DNA of 64,000 bases from Marchantia polymorpha subsp. ruderalis (GCA_037833965.1 AP031354.1:2086001-2150000), one strand, 5' to 3'. Shown: positions 38,128 to 51,151, counted from the stretch's first letter. Made by a program: numbers and translations. Notes: a model not told the origin generated them from the sequence alone.

Positions 38128-40931
38128 CTAACAAGGTTGGAAGTGTTTGGATATTTGATCTGGACTACATTTCTGTCCAGGGGTTAGTGATAGCTTCAAA
38201 ACTGCTCCAGGCACTTGCCAACTTTGGCTGGCTGATGGATGCAACATGCCAACCAAAAGTTCCACTCCATCGACAAGTTTTGGACCCGGGTAACTGAAGT
38301 AAATATGCTCGCAAATATACACGCGTCCGGCTTCGACAGCTGGAAGAGACCAGAAGCCTGAAAATTTGACAATCTTTTGTACCTGCATCAAGAAACCAAC
38401 ATTCAGTTGACCGCTGGTTAAAATTACGCAGATTGCCTGCTTTGGCAGTCGGACATGTACTACGCACAGAAAAATAAATTGAGCACGGTATCATTACGGC
38501 AACGAACCTCGGACAAAGTTTGCTCCGCACTAGGTGTAAGATGTGCGAAAATGAGAACCTCTGGTGCATAGTTTGTGATACGACGCCACAATAGAGTCTC
38601 TGCATTACAACCAGGCTTTTGAAGATCATCAAGCCCACCAGCTAGGCTTTCCATTTCCGGAACCCAATGTCCACCCATGATAAGAGGGTCTAGACTATGC
38701 AGAACAAGTACGCGGGGCCTATGTAACCTGGCAACCGCTACCGCAGCTTTTCGCAACCTTGACCTTAACCAGTCTGCCAATAAACACGCCTCATGATACA
38801 AGCCGACCCTGTCCCCTAGCTCCACAATCCCGGAGATCGCATCTGCGACCTGCACCACCGGTCACATGAATGAACATCGGGAGTCACAAAATTAACTTTT
38901 GAAATTGTCATCACAAACGGCGCCGATGTCTTCCAAAAAGGCTGGACTGTTGGCTGCAATACTGATACACGCGTTGATCGTACTGACAAAATCGTATATC
39001 GTACAGATCGTAAAGCTATCATCTATTGTCATGGGTAAAATGAAGACTATATGCTAGTACTGTGCATTATGGGGTCCAGGTTGAGGTTAAGTATATAATC
39101 CTTACAGTGTGGGGCCTCAGGATCATGATTTGAGTGTTCTTCCCACTTTGTAGCCCTGCCTGTGCCAGTATCCCAACTATTGACGTACTGCATGTATCAC
39201 CGTGTAGCGAAGAATCCTAATATATGGCATGAAAAGTTAGCAAGCATCAACTTGTATGATTAGCTCCAAGAAAGCGATTAGAATACAATTTCGTTCAGAA
39301 CCTCTCGAAGTTTTCTTGAACTTCAGAACTTGAATCCAACAACTCCAAGGTTCACCTGAATGATGATTAGATCGGGCTTTGCTTTACAGAGCCAGGAGAC
39401 ATCAAGTCTCATACTGCTTCCATTCCCAAGAGTTCCTACAGGTTTCTGCGAACGAGGAAGTTGGTTAAGTTTAAGAAGCCCTTGTAAAGTTGATATTGAT
39501 ACAGGTCAAAACGATTCTAACAAGTGCCAGTATGTACTTCATCGGCTCAAATGGATAATAGAGGAGTTAGCTTAATAACATGCTAAGTGCTCTGGCTGAT
39601 CAAACTGTTTTACATGCGAAGAATAAAACCACCATCAATTCACAATCGATTAACCCAACAATCTCCAAATAAAGCAGATATCTATGCATACAGCAAGGCC
39701 TCGGAAAACATCTCCTTCGGGAGCTGATACAAAGACAACGTCTGGCCCTAGGAACTTGATTGTACCGGTACTTCCACATACGTCTGCATTCTTGACCCAG
39801 GCTCCACCTTGGTACGACACACCTGAAAGCCCCAGCATATTTGAGACCACGCAAGTGGTCAGAGAGAAAAGAGTCATAGAAAATGAGGGAACTTAGCTTA
39901 CACATATCTCTCAGCAAAATCCTCAATTGTTGTACTATGTAGGGTACTTGGGGAATTCCTGTAAATATCGATCAGTAATCGTACAGACCAATTTGATGCT
40001 TAGAGACGTGTTCAGGCTGCACGGTACTTACATTGTAGAGTTCGTTCGAACATCCACTTGGCCTGACGCATGATTCTGTAACTCCTATTAACCTCTTCCC
40101 AGCACCTGTACAAATGTTATGGATGTCAAAACCATGTTTGTGCAAAACCTTTCTGTATGAAGAACAATGATGGTCCTAAGCAATCACGACTAAGTCAACT
40201 TCGCTTGCAAGATTTGGATCTCCGTGGCCTTACCTAGCTCATACAAAATTTCGGTTGCTGAAGGAGACAATGAAACGATCCTCTCAGGTAGAGCTCTTGA
40301 AGTAGGAGAACTTGACGAGAATCGACTACCCGATGGAACTTTTTCCAGATGTTTAGGAACTTCACCATTTACCAACCATCCAAAAGTTCTCCTGTTTGCA
40401 GTCAAAGGCGGCAAGTGTTTCCGATGGCCACCTTGAACTAAGTTATCTTTATCTAAATTCTTTTCTAAGCTATTTCCATGTCGTCCTCTAACATTGGAAT
40501 TAATGTCCTCAACATCATCACGAGAATTGTAAGCCTTTCCTGTTGTACTCGCAAAACCAGCTTTAGTTGAAACCCTCCTATTATAATCTTCACTCCTAGT
40601 AATTTCACCTCCTAATTTTGAATAAGAATTATTTTCCTGATCTAATTGTCCAACCCATATCTCTGATTCTGATCTCACCAGCCTGCCGTTATTTCTCCTC
40701 CCTTCGTAATGCTGCTTCATACTGCTTAAATCGAAGGATCCGGAACGACGCAAGAACAAGTCCGAATTATCACCCACACTTTGATACGGTATGAGACTCT
40801 TTGTTTCCCCCATTGCCTCTGCCACGGCCGCTGCTGCTGCTGCACCAGCTGCGGCAGCAGCTACAGGACCTGCTCCTGCAACTGCCGAAGCAGAGGCAGC
40901 AGCCACAGCTGCTGCTTTTGTTGAATCCATC
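38128..40931 (-). other. Ala-rich linker and BtuF-like binding domain (exons 9-15)
   Basis: Exon 9 encodes an Ala-rich run (about residues 470-508), then a polar Ser/Arg/Asn-rich linker, ending with [18 protein letters not shown], the hallmark opening of BtuF-like proteins. Later exons give [38 protein letters not shown], the central helix [74 protein letters not shown] and [20 protein letters not shown]. The fold is a two-lobed periplasmic binding protein with a bridging helix. The usual HECDYP corrinoid-side motif is replaced by TESCVRPSG, and the Cys-x-x-Cys after LTQ is altered (SSLHGDTC). Ligand preference may therefore have shifted. With no export signal the domain would be intracellular. 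Confidence 0.82.
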
Positions 40932-43900
40932 CTGTACGCACCACCAATAGGGCATAAGAAGAGCTCCGAGCTATCTGTAGTTTACGGCGATGATAGTTGG
41001 TTGGGGCGACCAAATGTGTGAGCGGTCAACAGTCTGAGAGAATAATATAATAGGAGATTCCAAGGAGCGCTTAGGAACAAGCAGTCCTGACAAACATTGG
41101 TTACGCTACCTGCTGTCCTAAAATACAGGTCACAGTGCACCCCTCTTTGGTTCAACAAGAGAAACAGAACGATGATAGCATTCTTGCAAGGTAGCCACAC
41201 AACACGCTTGAACCCTACTTAATACTAGGAATGCCTGAACATGACTGATGCAAACTGCGTTCCAACCTGCAACGCTCCACAAACGACACAGCAGCAGCTG
41301 GGTTGCTGCCGAAATGTAGATGAACGAAGCTGGCCATAGTGTTGCCGTGCATGTATCCCTCGACGTCCTCCGCAGCCTTCCGGTACTCAGCTTTAGTGCA
41401 GAAACTGCTCAAGCACATTCAAACGTTGGGACACAGAAGAAAATCTAAAGGTTGGAGAACGTACGGAACATTCCATTCTCCTCCTGTAGGTACAGAGGTT
41501 TTGTTTACAGCGTGGAAATGTACTACTACAATCTCATGTCCGACATACTCTCTAATATGACGACATATTTTTTAAGCGTCTAATAACTTTATGACAGCGA
41601 CATCAAGCGCAGCTATCAAGCGACCAAAGAAATACGAGAGGGCACGGATGAGACGTACCCTTTCGGACACAAATTGATGGTGTTGCTATTTGCATAGAAC
41701 ATCTCGCTGAAGTGGAAGATTTGGCCACGTATTTCACCGATTGAAGCTGGAAAGAGCACACAATTGTCCTGAGGAGTGACCTGCAGGAACACACGAACAA
41801 AATACGTACGATAAGTATTTATCAGAGAGTAAGGTTTTCATACTAGAACATCCATACAAACATCTAGATCAGGTGTGAGAACCAAAATGAGCTAGGAGAC
41901 TTATGAAGAATGTGACTTGGTCAAGCTCTCTGACTTAGTGACATGGATACCGCCCTCATTTTCATTTTTCACGTTCCGAGTTCAAAGCGGCCTCCCCGTT
42001 GTCTGTCCAAATATCTTAAACTTGAAACACATACCGTGACATAGCCCATGTGCATCACAGGCTGCATACGTGTCCAAAAAGGAAAGACGCCACACATACT
42101 CCATTTGCGCTGTTCGTCATCCTGGTTGCAAATCAATAGACAATTCGTTCATACTTGACACAATAAACTCCTGATGAGTGAAAATAAATTTTCATACAAG
42201 CGAAAACAACAAGGAAATCACTTCTAACATTTTCTAACAACCATCGACAAGTGGGTGAGACGAATTTGAACTTCCAAAAGTGAGACAAACCGTACCTCGA
42301 TGCCCTGTGAAAGATACATCAGACCACCACATTCCGCAAATATCACACCTCCTGCGTTAGCAAATGCTCGTATTCCATACAATAACCTCTTATTGCTGCT
42401 AAGTTGTTCGAGGTGAAGCTCTGGATAACCACCTCCAAAGTAAATTCCATCCAGTCTGGGAGGTAATGTATCTCTCAGGGGAGAAAACTCGACAAGCTCT
42501 GATCCTGCATCTGTGATAAGATGTATGTTAGGATTTGCCTGACCACGTAGGAAAAATCAACTTCTGATTGAAATTCAGTTTGACTCTGAAGAATTGTAAC
42601 AACATTAGTAGTCGGACGAGAATGGAAATAGAATATAGCTTAGAAATTACTTTGAAGCAGTAGCAGATTCTCGTGGTAGTAGAAACAGAAAGCATCATCT
42701 CGCGCTACTCCGATGCGCACGGGCTTTGGATGAACCACTGAACTATTATAGAAGAGATCTAAAGATGGATTCCCCAGAATGTCGCCATGGACGGATTCCA
42801 AAGGAACAGCCTGCTCCAGGATGGAATCCAGATCGACGTGAGATTCTATCAGATCAGCGAGTCTTTGTATGTAGTTCACTGGCACTTCTTCATCCACAGG
42901 TGGATGTGCACCAAGATGCATTTCAGGGAGCTCAATTCCAGCAGACTTAGGAACCCCTCCGAGAACTCTTACATCAGGCTCCGTTGCCAAAATAGCTTCT
43001 GTCAACCAGGCTGTGTGAGAAGAACTTCCCACCTGCATCAGACAAAGAACTATCACTATCTAGAAAAAGAAGTAAACGTGTTAGTGTCAACAGATCGTCT
43101 GCCACTACGATTCCAAATCATATGGAGACAAATAGTTACTAAAGAAGCACACCGGTGCAACCAGTGAGAACACATGATAGAGTTTAGGGGCAAGCTTGGG
43201 GGGCTTTCAGAAGGTTGAGGAGTGGACTTTCTACATATAAGTTGTTCGTTTTCTAGGCCTTAGGTTCGTGAAGCACTTATCATCAAATGTACACCTCTTA
43301 ATCAGTGGAAGCTTTGCCTCCTCGTTTGAAAGTCGTAAGTCTGGTCTTTCCTCCTCTTTCAACTACGACAACCTTGGACAGTTGGCTACTTACAGAGTGT
43401 GAGAAGAAGGGCTCCTACGGGGATTAAGTTAGTTTAGTTGCTTTACCACATGATCCTGTGACACAGCATCCTCTCCATCTTGAATCGCCGACAATTCTGC
43501 GTATGGTTGTTTGAACTCTTGTAGCCTGTGTTCCTCGTTTCCCAGACAAATAAGCTCAATAAGCCTACAGGAGTAAGGCTAGAGCTATCACTTAAGCACC
43601 CTGGTCAAGAAGGTTAAGTATCAAGATCTCATTTTTGACCTACGCGGTAACGTATATTCGAAAAACTCTTCTTAGTCGACCCCCAAGAGACTAATTGTGG
43701 CTTGTCTTCCTGATTCACAGTTCCTGCCATGTTCATTGACTGGCTTGTCACATCTGGAATAGACTACGAGGGAGAAGCAGTTCCATTCACTACAACTTGT
43801 CAACATGAATCAGGCATCAGGGAAGTAAATAAATTACGAAGGAGCAGCTGAGTAAAACACCACATCCAAGTAAGGTCCGAGTGTTAGCGGCGTCATCCTG

Positions 43901-45918
43901 ATTAAAGAGAAAGTAATTTGATTTTGTTTATTTTATAAATAATCAGTGTTGGTGGTTGGACACCGACAAGCCACATTTTTTAATGATCACATGCAAAATT
44001 TGACGCTCAAGCGACTATCTATCCCAATTCTCCAAAAATTTGTTCGCAGACTTGTCCACGTATTTTGATAAAGCCAAGTCTAATTAAGAGGACAGTCTAC
44101 ATTTCTTTGAGGTTCATTCACTAATTGAATTACAGTTTACGTTCCTCTTCTTGAAGTAGGATTTCACCTTGTTAAGTAACACTCCCGCAAATTTGACATC
44201 AGGGTCGAATGAAGTGTATCCCCGAATCAGTGCAGCGGCACTTCTAGCAAGCTGCCAGCAATCAAGCACCAGCACTACAGGCGTACCTAGCAGCTTTGCC
44301 ATCTCTGCTGTGCTGCCCGAATCGGACTTTCCATCCCTCCCATCATACAGACCCATCACGCCCTCCACGATAGCAATATCCGTGAAAGGGGTGCATCGCA
44401 TGAAGCAGGCTAGATTCACTTCTCTGACAAGAAACATACCAAAGTGTGTCAGTAAAATGGGTAGGAAAATACGATAAAATCATAACCCTTAAAGATTACT
44501 CAGACTGCGAAGTTACATTGATTACCACGCAAGAAAGTGGAACACTCTTGCATGTATTCATAGAATGGAGAATTTCTTATTCCTTTGTACCTGCTAAGCA
44601 TCCAACCATCAAGGTTGTACGAGTCACGACCAGTTGCTGCCTTGTGATGCATGGGATCCAAAAAATCTGCACTTCCAAGACTCTTAAAGATCAGGAATCA
44701 TATAACACTGAATTACCGAAGATGAAAACAGTCTGAAACTAAAACTAATCGCCATGGCTACTCACTCATTGGATCAAATGAAGACGTCAACTTGCCTATA
44801 AAATAGTTCTTGTGAGAGCTGGAGCTCGAAACCCTATCAAGAATCGAAAAATTCTGTTACAGAGCAAGCCCAACAAGCGATCTTGGTTTGTCGATCACGA
44901 ATTACTAGGTCGGTTAAGCATCGAAGTCCAGTACTATTTGTAATTGATCTGGCGATTTTTTGAGGTTAAGACACCTATAGAGAGATTAAAGCGACGCGTG
45001 AAATTAACTACCTGAGCTCCGACAGATTTCAAATGAACCAACAACAAAGGAGAGATGAGAATGAAAATCGTTCAGACGCATGCTCTATGTTAATCCGGAT
45101 CTCGTGCTAATGGGATCTAATTGCCTGTTCATTAAACTAGTTTCATAAAGACAACCGCAGGACAATACAAGAGGTCGGCAATCATGGGAGTTCCATCCCT
45201 CTACCCGATATACATACATTCCTTCCTTCACCAACTTTTGGTTCGACCCAGGAGTTTCAAATTTCTGCTAGCTGAAGGGCATGTCTTTATGGAGCGATTT
45301 CAGATTACTGATCTTCGTGCAGTGTTATCAGAGTTTGAGGTCATCAATTCTAGAGTAAGTAAGTCAACCCTGTAAAAGGTAAGACGAAAAGGCTGGAGAA
45401 AGTAATAAAAAAAAGTATCCTTGTCGGAATCGTCTAAAAGGTGGAACTTCCCTCGCTTTGCGATTGGGAGTCATTTCGCAACCCAAATTATATTGGATTG
45501 TCGGGAGCAACTTGGGACTCTACCGGAGGCGAAATCGAAGGAACGTATTTACAGTTTCTACTAACGGAATTATTAATCAGATGAATCACTTGAGATTTAC
45601 GACCGAATGGTCCTATGTGTATCAGAATCTGAGTGATCTCAGAAACAAATGTTTCAGCGGCCTCAAAGCAGATCCCAATTGCAGGTAAATACCTTCCTTC
45701 TTACTTACGAATATTTCCCTTCCGGAAGGTAAATCTACGCAATCCTGCATGTGGCTAGCAATTTTCACTCTCCTATCTCCAGAGATGGGAAGCGCACCTG
45801 GTCCAACTTTGAAGGGCTGCACTCGCAGGCCACGGCGGCAGAAGGCAGCCATGAGTCCCACCGCAATGCTGGTCTTGCCAACACCGCTATTGGTTCCCGC
45901 CACCAGTATTGTCTTCAT
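38128..45918 (-). CDS. Cobyrinic acid a,c-diamide synthase fused to a BtuF-like cobalamin-binding domain
   Basis: Fifteen exons on the complement: 45918-45798, 44666-44591, 44423-44168, 43032-42651, 42510-42296, 42121-42035, 41780-41659, 41404-41267, 40931-40234, 40105-40032, 39822-39772, 39445-39356, 39216-39106, 38849-38508, 38382-38128. Every boundary is GT-AG and the phases close on 1005 residues plus stop. Residues 1-466 are CobB/CbiA, residues 467-680 a low-complexity linker and residues 681-1005 a BtuF-type binding domain. In bacteria the two activities belong to cobalamin synthesis and salvage. Here they are one polypeptide. No signal or transit peptide precedes the P-loop. The start is fixed by an in-frame TAG nine bases upstream, unless a further 5' exon is spliced in at that TAG. 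The exon 8/9 junction has an alternative in-frame solution (exon 8 to 41226, exon 9 from 40974) that adds 28 residues. Both solutions keep the fusion. Confidence 0.85.
41267..45918 (-). other. CobB/CbiA domain (exons 1-8)
   Basis: This half follows bacterial cobyrinate a,c-diamide synthase end to end. It opens with the P-loop [10 protein letters not shown] (residues 8-17) and [14 protein letters not shown] at the first splice junction. [20 protein letters not shown] (with [18 protein letters not shown]) and AGVLLNK follow. The bridging region has [15 protein letters not shown]. The class I glutamine amidotransferase part shows [20 protein letters not shown] with nucleophile Cys339, and [11 protein letters not shown] with the catalytic His at 448 or 450. 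The enzyme uses ATP and glutamine to amidate the a and c carboxylates of a corrin-type tetrapyrrole. The related CfbB does the same for Ni-sirohydrochlorin. All key residues are retained, so catalysis is plausible. What the substrate could be in a plant is unknown. Confidence 0.88.
44667..45797 (-). other. Intron 1 of the CobB-BtuF gene with 131-bp sequence shared with the copia element
   Basis: The first 131 bases of this intron (45667-45797, starting at the splice donor) match 53759-53889 inside the retrotransposon with about four mismatches. The words gcagatcccaattgcagg, ttcccttccggaaggtaaat and tgtggctagcaattttcac are identical. The frame through the shared piece is open in both places, so exon 1 would read on into it if unspliced. 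The rest of the intron is unique in the window. Confidence 0.88.
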
Positions 45919-48350
45919 TTTACCCTACGTTTCGCTAGGCAACCTCTGACAAGTTTATGTTATACACCGCCACCTGCGGACAAAAGGTCGCCAAAGTCGC
46001 TAATTCCATGACCTTTGATAGTGAAGTATCTGCCCTCCACCTACTGCCCGTCGGGCCAAATGTGCGATCGCGAGCTGGAGACTCCATGATTGCTGCCGAA
46101 CCATGGTTGAACCTCAGAAGTGAAACTACCTTCTCTACATCAAGAACAATCCTGCGTAATTGGAAATGGCCCTCCTAAAAGCACCATCCTTTCTTGTACA
46201 CCAAACTAATAGATCAGTCCACACACGAGAACCGACCCCACCGTGCTGGAGCTAGCCTTCGACTAGCTTATCAACCTGCAAACTCCGCTCAAGAGCTACT
46301 ATCCAGTCCAGGGCTCCCGCCAAGTCCGTAAGTGCGACTGCAAGGTGTGGAATTATGAGTCTCCTCCAGTGTCTCAAATTTCACCCGCAGCCCAATACAC
46401 TCAGAAGTTCAGGGTACGGTGGAAACAGAGATTCTGTCTGTTCCTGATGCTGAAGAATTCCACAATCCGCACCCAGTGATTCCTCAATTTGAATACAGAC
46501 GGTGAACCATTAAACAGGTCTTCTACGCAGTCTACGTGCAGCCATTTGCGCTGGTTGGTGCTGAAGTGAGCAGAATTACGCCGCAAACTTGCATACTAGA
46601 ACGCAATGTCTCTTCCCTGCCCACGAATTAGGGTGAACTCCTGCTTGTGACGGAAAAAGAGGTTGACGAGCCATTCCAGCTCACACGTCCATGACATATG
46701 CGAACCACAGCCGCGGCTCCAACGCATTCTGGTGGAAGACTCAGGAATACCGGGGAAAAAACTCAAGCCCCTGGCGGTAAGAGAGCACACAAAAACAGCA
46801 TCTTTGCGCCGAATCCGGCTGCTGTCACAGACCCTGCGTGTTGCTCCATCCCACCGACAGATTTCTCACTTCCTGAAAACTCACATCGAAAGCGTGGCTG
46901 CAGGCTTTCCTCCTCCGTCAGAAGGCGTGCGCAGAAACAGCTTCCCCTTTCTCCAGACACGAAAAGCTGATCCACGAGTTCCGTCTCCGCGCCACAGATA
47001 CAAATTACAGAAATCGCCCCACCGTCATCCCCTGGAGCCAAGAGAAGAACCAGTGCGCCGTCTCATCCTCGTACCGGGGCAAAATCAGTACGAGATTTCT
47101 CGAACAGTGGATCCACAGGCTTCATTCCACAATGCAAACCCAAACAAAACCAATTCCCCCGCCTACAACCAAACCGATAACGATCGAACCTAAACCCCGC
47201 GCTCAATCCTAGCACTCAAAGCTGTGCCACTCCGCGAAGCGACGAGACGGCACGCAAGATTGCGTCCCAGGCTACGCAGGCGGGGGGCGACCAGAGCAGA
47301 GCCTGGCGAGCTCGTTCCACGGAGAGCAAGCCGGGCAAGCTTCGAGCACATGGCTCCGCGGAACAGAGCGCAGGGCAAGTGTTCAGGGATCTGTGCAAGA
47401 AGATGCAGAGGTCGCGGTTGGGCGACAGAGCATGTTTCTTCTTCGGCTCTCGCGTCGCCGAGAGCGGGAGTCTCTCGCCCGAGCGCCAGGAGCATTTAAG
47501 GCCTCAAGTAAATACAAACCCGGCAAAAATAATTGCTGATTATTTCCAATTTCCACTCGTCGGCCGCTAAGTGGGGTAATGCAGCTTACGTCTGCTTAAC
47601 CCGCAGCTCATTGGCTGGTGGCGCCCTGCGGATCTATCAGCCAGAGGCAAACGGAAGCCCTTGCGAGTGTTGATGATGCTGAGGTGTCGGGCTTTCGACG
47701 GAGGTCCGGCCTTCCAGGTCTTTGCTTTTGGAGCTAGCTCCTCGCCCCGTCTCGGCTCGAGGCAGTCCAGAGGTTGCTACCTTTCGGATGAAATTCGTAG
47801 GTTCAGATTCGCGCTTGTGCAAGTTGTGCTCTGCCCTTCCTGGGGTGAAACAACTCTCGATTCTCTGGAATTGGTCTCCTCGGCACGTGAGAGAGGTTAG
47901 CTGACACTTGCAGCTGAATCCATCGCGAGTAGTATGACACCCTCGGTCCGGCCTCCGGATTCAGGAAGTTGGTCAATGTCAGTGGCAGAGGTAACTTTCC
48001 CTCGCCCGGCGGAAGCAGTTGTTATAATCCCGGGGTTTCGGCCGGTCAGCTTTCGTGGGTCAGGTTGAGCCAAAAATCCTCGAACGTGGTTCTTCTGTCT
48101 CTGAGATCCCTGCTCAGTGCTTTCAGGCGTCCCTCACATTCTCGGTCGGTTATCAATCTTCAGCTGATCTACCCCATTTCTAGGAACCTGTTTACCATAT
48201 CTACACCTCGAGAGTCTGGTCTTCGTTGATCGATCTGGCAGTGGCACGCAATTCCGGGTAGATGCGTCGCTTACCTCGTCCGCCAGTCGGGGCTCTTAAG
48301 TCGATTGTTTGGAGGGCTGCTTTTTTTAGTGTCCAACTCTCTCTAATTTA
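45919..48350. promoter_or_regulatory. GC-rich 5' flank of the CobB-BtuF gene
   Basis: From about 46.6 to 48.3 kb the sequence is GC-rich, matching in character the islands upstream of the CDPK gene and at 25.6-27 kb. It lies on the 5' side of the minus-strand fusion gene and is the natural place for its promoter and any 5' UTR exon. Long frames on both strands (46663-47193 plus, 47190-47495 minus) overlap and lack any family signature. I regard them as chance frames in GC-rich DNA. Confidence 0.4.
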
Positions 48351-51100
48351 ATAATTTACTCTTTCCATATAACGTGAAGATGCTCCATGGGCACCTCCTC
48401 ACCTCCGTTGTCTCTCTGAGGATAATCTTTGCCACATGAAACGTGCGAAAAGGTGAGCTCTTGGATGTGACGTGATCTTTATTGTATGGGCTCGGGAGCA
48501 TGAAATCTTTCCTCTTGTTAATTCGAGCGTTCGTCATCAAAGGTTTTGAAATGAGCGCGCGAGTCAGACGAAGATAAAGAAAAGCAACCCCCTAAGACGG
48601 TCTGAAGCCCATGCATGTACGTCTGGCTTGAAATGGCTCTATCATATTTGATATATATCGGCGGATGGTGGGCAGTGCATGCTATTCCAAAGTGCGAGAA
48701 CCACCGAACGAAATGTGGCTATATCCCCTTTCTCCCTTTAAGGATGAATGGATGCGAGACGGGAGGCCAGATAAGGAAGGTAGTGATTCCGGTACGACAT
48801 CTGGGAATCCTACGATGCGAGCGGCGGGCTTTAGAGCAATTTGAACGCATCATGAACAAATTTTAAAGAAAAGCCTTCCATCATATGAAGCCTACGCCCC
48901 GATATGCCACAAGACCTACCCATCATGAAGGTTTCATGATCGTCACAACTCGCAGCTGATGCAGCGGCATATATCATTGTTCGATCGATCTATGCATACG
49001 TGTTGGAAAAAGTTGCAGAACATGAATCGTCAAACTATCTGGTTCATGTATCAAAGACAGCACGGAGGAGTCAATGAACAAGAAAGGTAGGTTCACTGAG
49101 TGGTCCGAGTAGATCTGAATCATTGCAGCAGACGTCTCCATGGGGCAGGTGACTTACTGTGAAGTGGGAATGACCCTCGACCTGACCGCATCTGTCCGAT
49201 GCAGTCAGAATACAGCTTGCAAGAGAATCGCCTCCTTCATATAACCTGGTAAAGTTGTCGATAAACTTATCGATAGCCACCCAGTGGAAAGTGATGAACA
49301 CTTGTAGAATTGGAAAAAGGTACAGAAAAGGGTACGCAAACACTGCCACATGAGACCACCCAACTCTACTATGGACATACATTTACAACTGATTATAGTC
49401 AACCCAGAAGACCAGAACCTACCTGGTAACGACTATTTCATCACATGCATCTGGATTGAGCTTGCTAAAATTTCACGTTTCAGTAAAGGTGGTGGTGCAG
49501 TCAATGCAGTGATACGAGCAAATATCCGCACCAACCAATGGGAACTTCCCTCTCTACCCTTATGGGATATAGTCTTTCAGATATGGAGTAAATGGGACCG
49601 AGTAGTTGCTTGCTGACTTCGACTTTTCTTCGCCGAGTGACTTCGTCATACACGAGAGAGCAGACGAATATGCCCTTCTTCGGTTATCTGGTTATGTCTA
49701 CAATTGTGGATGAAAGACATGGATGGCAAAAAGGATCAATCTACAACTCCACTTTAAGCTTTCAGAACTTTTACATCTTCAAAGACGATGCATACACTTC
49801 AATTTATTTCAAAGCAATATAAGCTATAAGTCGATTAAGACAAAGCGAGATCAGATATTTGAGTCGAAAAGGTAGCCTCGTTTTCAATGCCAAATTAACT
49901 TATCAGATATGATATAATGAGAAATTGGATTCTCAAATCATCTCCTTCCGATAACGTGAAGATATGATCAGTCAACATCGTTGTGAAAAGGTATGAAGCA
50001 ACATACACCATTAAGATTTTTCATTGACAACAACCATTAACTTCTTATTCCATCTTGAACCAAAGGTTTAGCTTGATTCTCTCTACATAGACAAAAATAT
50101 TAGTGAGTTCAAAACTTTATCATTAGGTTATGGACTGTCTCAAGCCTACACCCTCAAGTCTGGAACCCCTTTACGGTATAATCTATAGAAGCCAAGGTCT
50201 TTGAGGGAATTTTCCAAAGTTTAGTGCTTTACAAATGAACGTTCTCTTTGTTCCTTCAATTGTAGAGTATTCCTAGCTATGGATAAAGATCTTTACATAT
50301 TTCAGAGTCCGAATCTCAGTTATATAACTTATGGTTGGTTTAACATGAAATTTCATTTACTTTTATTATACTTAACTGGTTTTTCTCAATGCATTTAAGC
50401 ATGTCATTTTTTTTCGAAAAGAACTTCATGTGTTATCAAAATCAAGTCAGATGTGTGTTTACATGTAAAAACTTATTCACATTTCTTTCCCCAAATTTTT
50501 TTTTGATTTTATAACGTCAAGTAGTCAAATCATACACTACACTTATTTTATTTATTACTTAAAATTGATGAAAATATAAAATTAACATGACATAGTTAGC
50601 TATAACTTTATCGAGTATTCTATAACCCAAATTTTTTACTATAAAAAAATAAATACTCATATACTATTCCTACAAGTAATAAATTTATGACATGCATTTC
50701 AACACTTATATAAAAGAAAGTGTTTATATTTTGGTTTTAACATGTTGTTCTATCATGAAATGTTGAACTAAGGTTGATTTTTACTTTATTTTGGTTATAG
50801 ATTAATGATCTAAAAGGTCTGTAATAATGTGGAAAAAATTTGATAAACATCAATTAAAATTAATTAAACTTTAAGTTTTAAAAAAATTAACTAGGTTCTT
50901 GAAGTGTTAAGCTAATTAGTCAATCATTGTATATGAAAACTTGTAGTGATTATTTTTCACAAATTAATGTTTTTTAGTGAAGTTTCTTGTGGTACTTTGG
51001 TCGTAGTCATGTGCATTTTAAGTTGATGATCACTTAGGTTTTACCTCAAATGATTTTTTGATAGCTCATCGTGATTTAAGAAAAAATAATTTATCAGCAT
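48351..51100. other. Intergenic, increasingly AT-rich; no gene recognised
   Basis: Short frames between 48.6 and 49.8 kb have no recognisable domain. From about 49.9 to 51.1 kb the DNA is very AT-rich and ends at the left border of the hAT element. Confidence 0.45.
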
Positions 51101-51151
51101 GATTGTGTATAAACCAGAGCACAACATTGGGTTTCCATACCCATGCCCAAA

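Noticed and set aside
39895-39975. Possible exon between exons 10 and 11 of the fusion gene (IEDFAERYV frame)
   Set aside because: Every acceptor there demands a phase that exon 10 cannot supply, and the phase-0 reading hits a stop. Exon 11 at 39822 fits family and phase.
44761-44800. Possible alternative exon 2 of the CobB domain (TTCATTTGATCCAATGAG resembles the FLDPM segment)
   Set aside because: It needs an extra base to fit the family frame, whereas 44666-44591 gives an exact match with good splice sites and phase.
46663-47193. 176-residue plus-strand frame
   Set aside because: GC-rich DNA with overlapping frames on both strands, no domain, and low-complexity basic/Pro-rich content. 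Treated as part of the 5' flank of the fusion gene.
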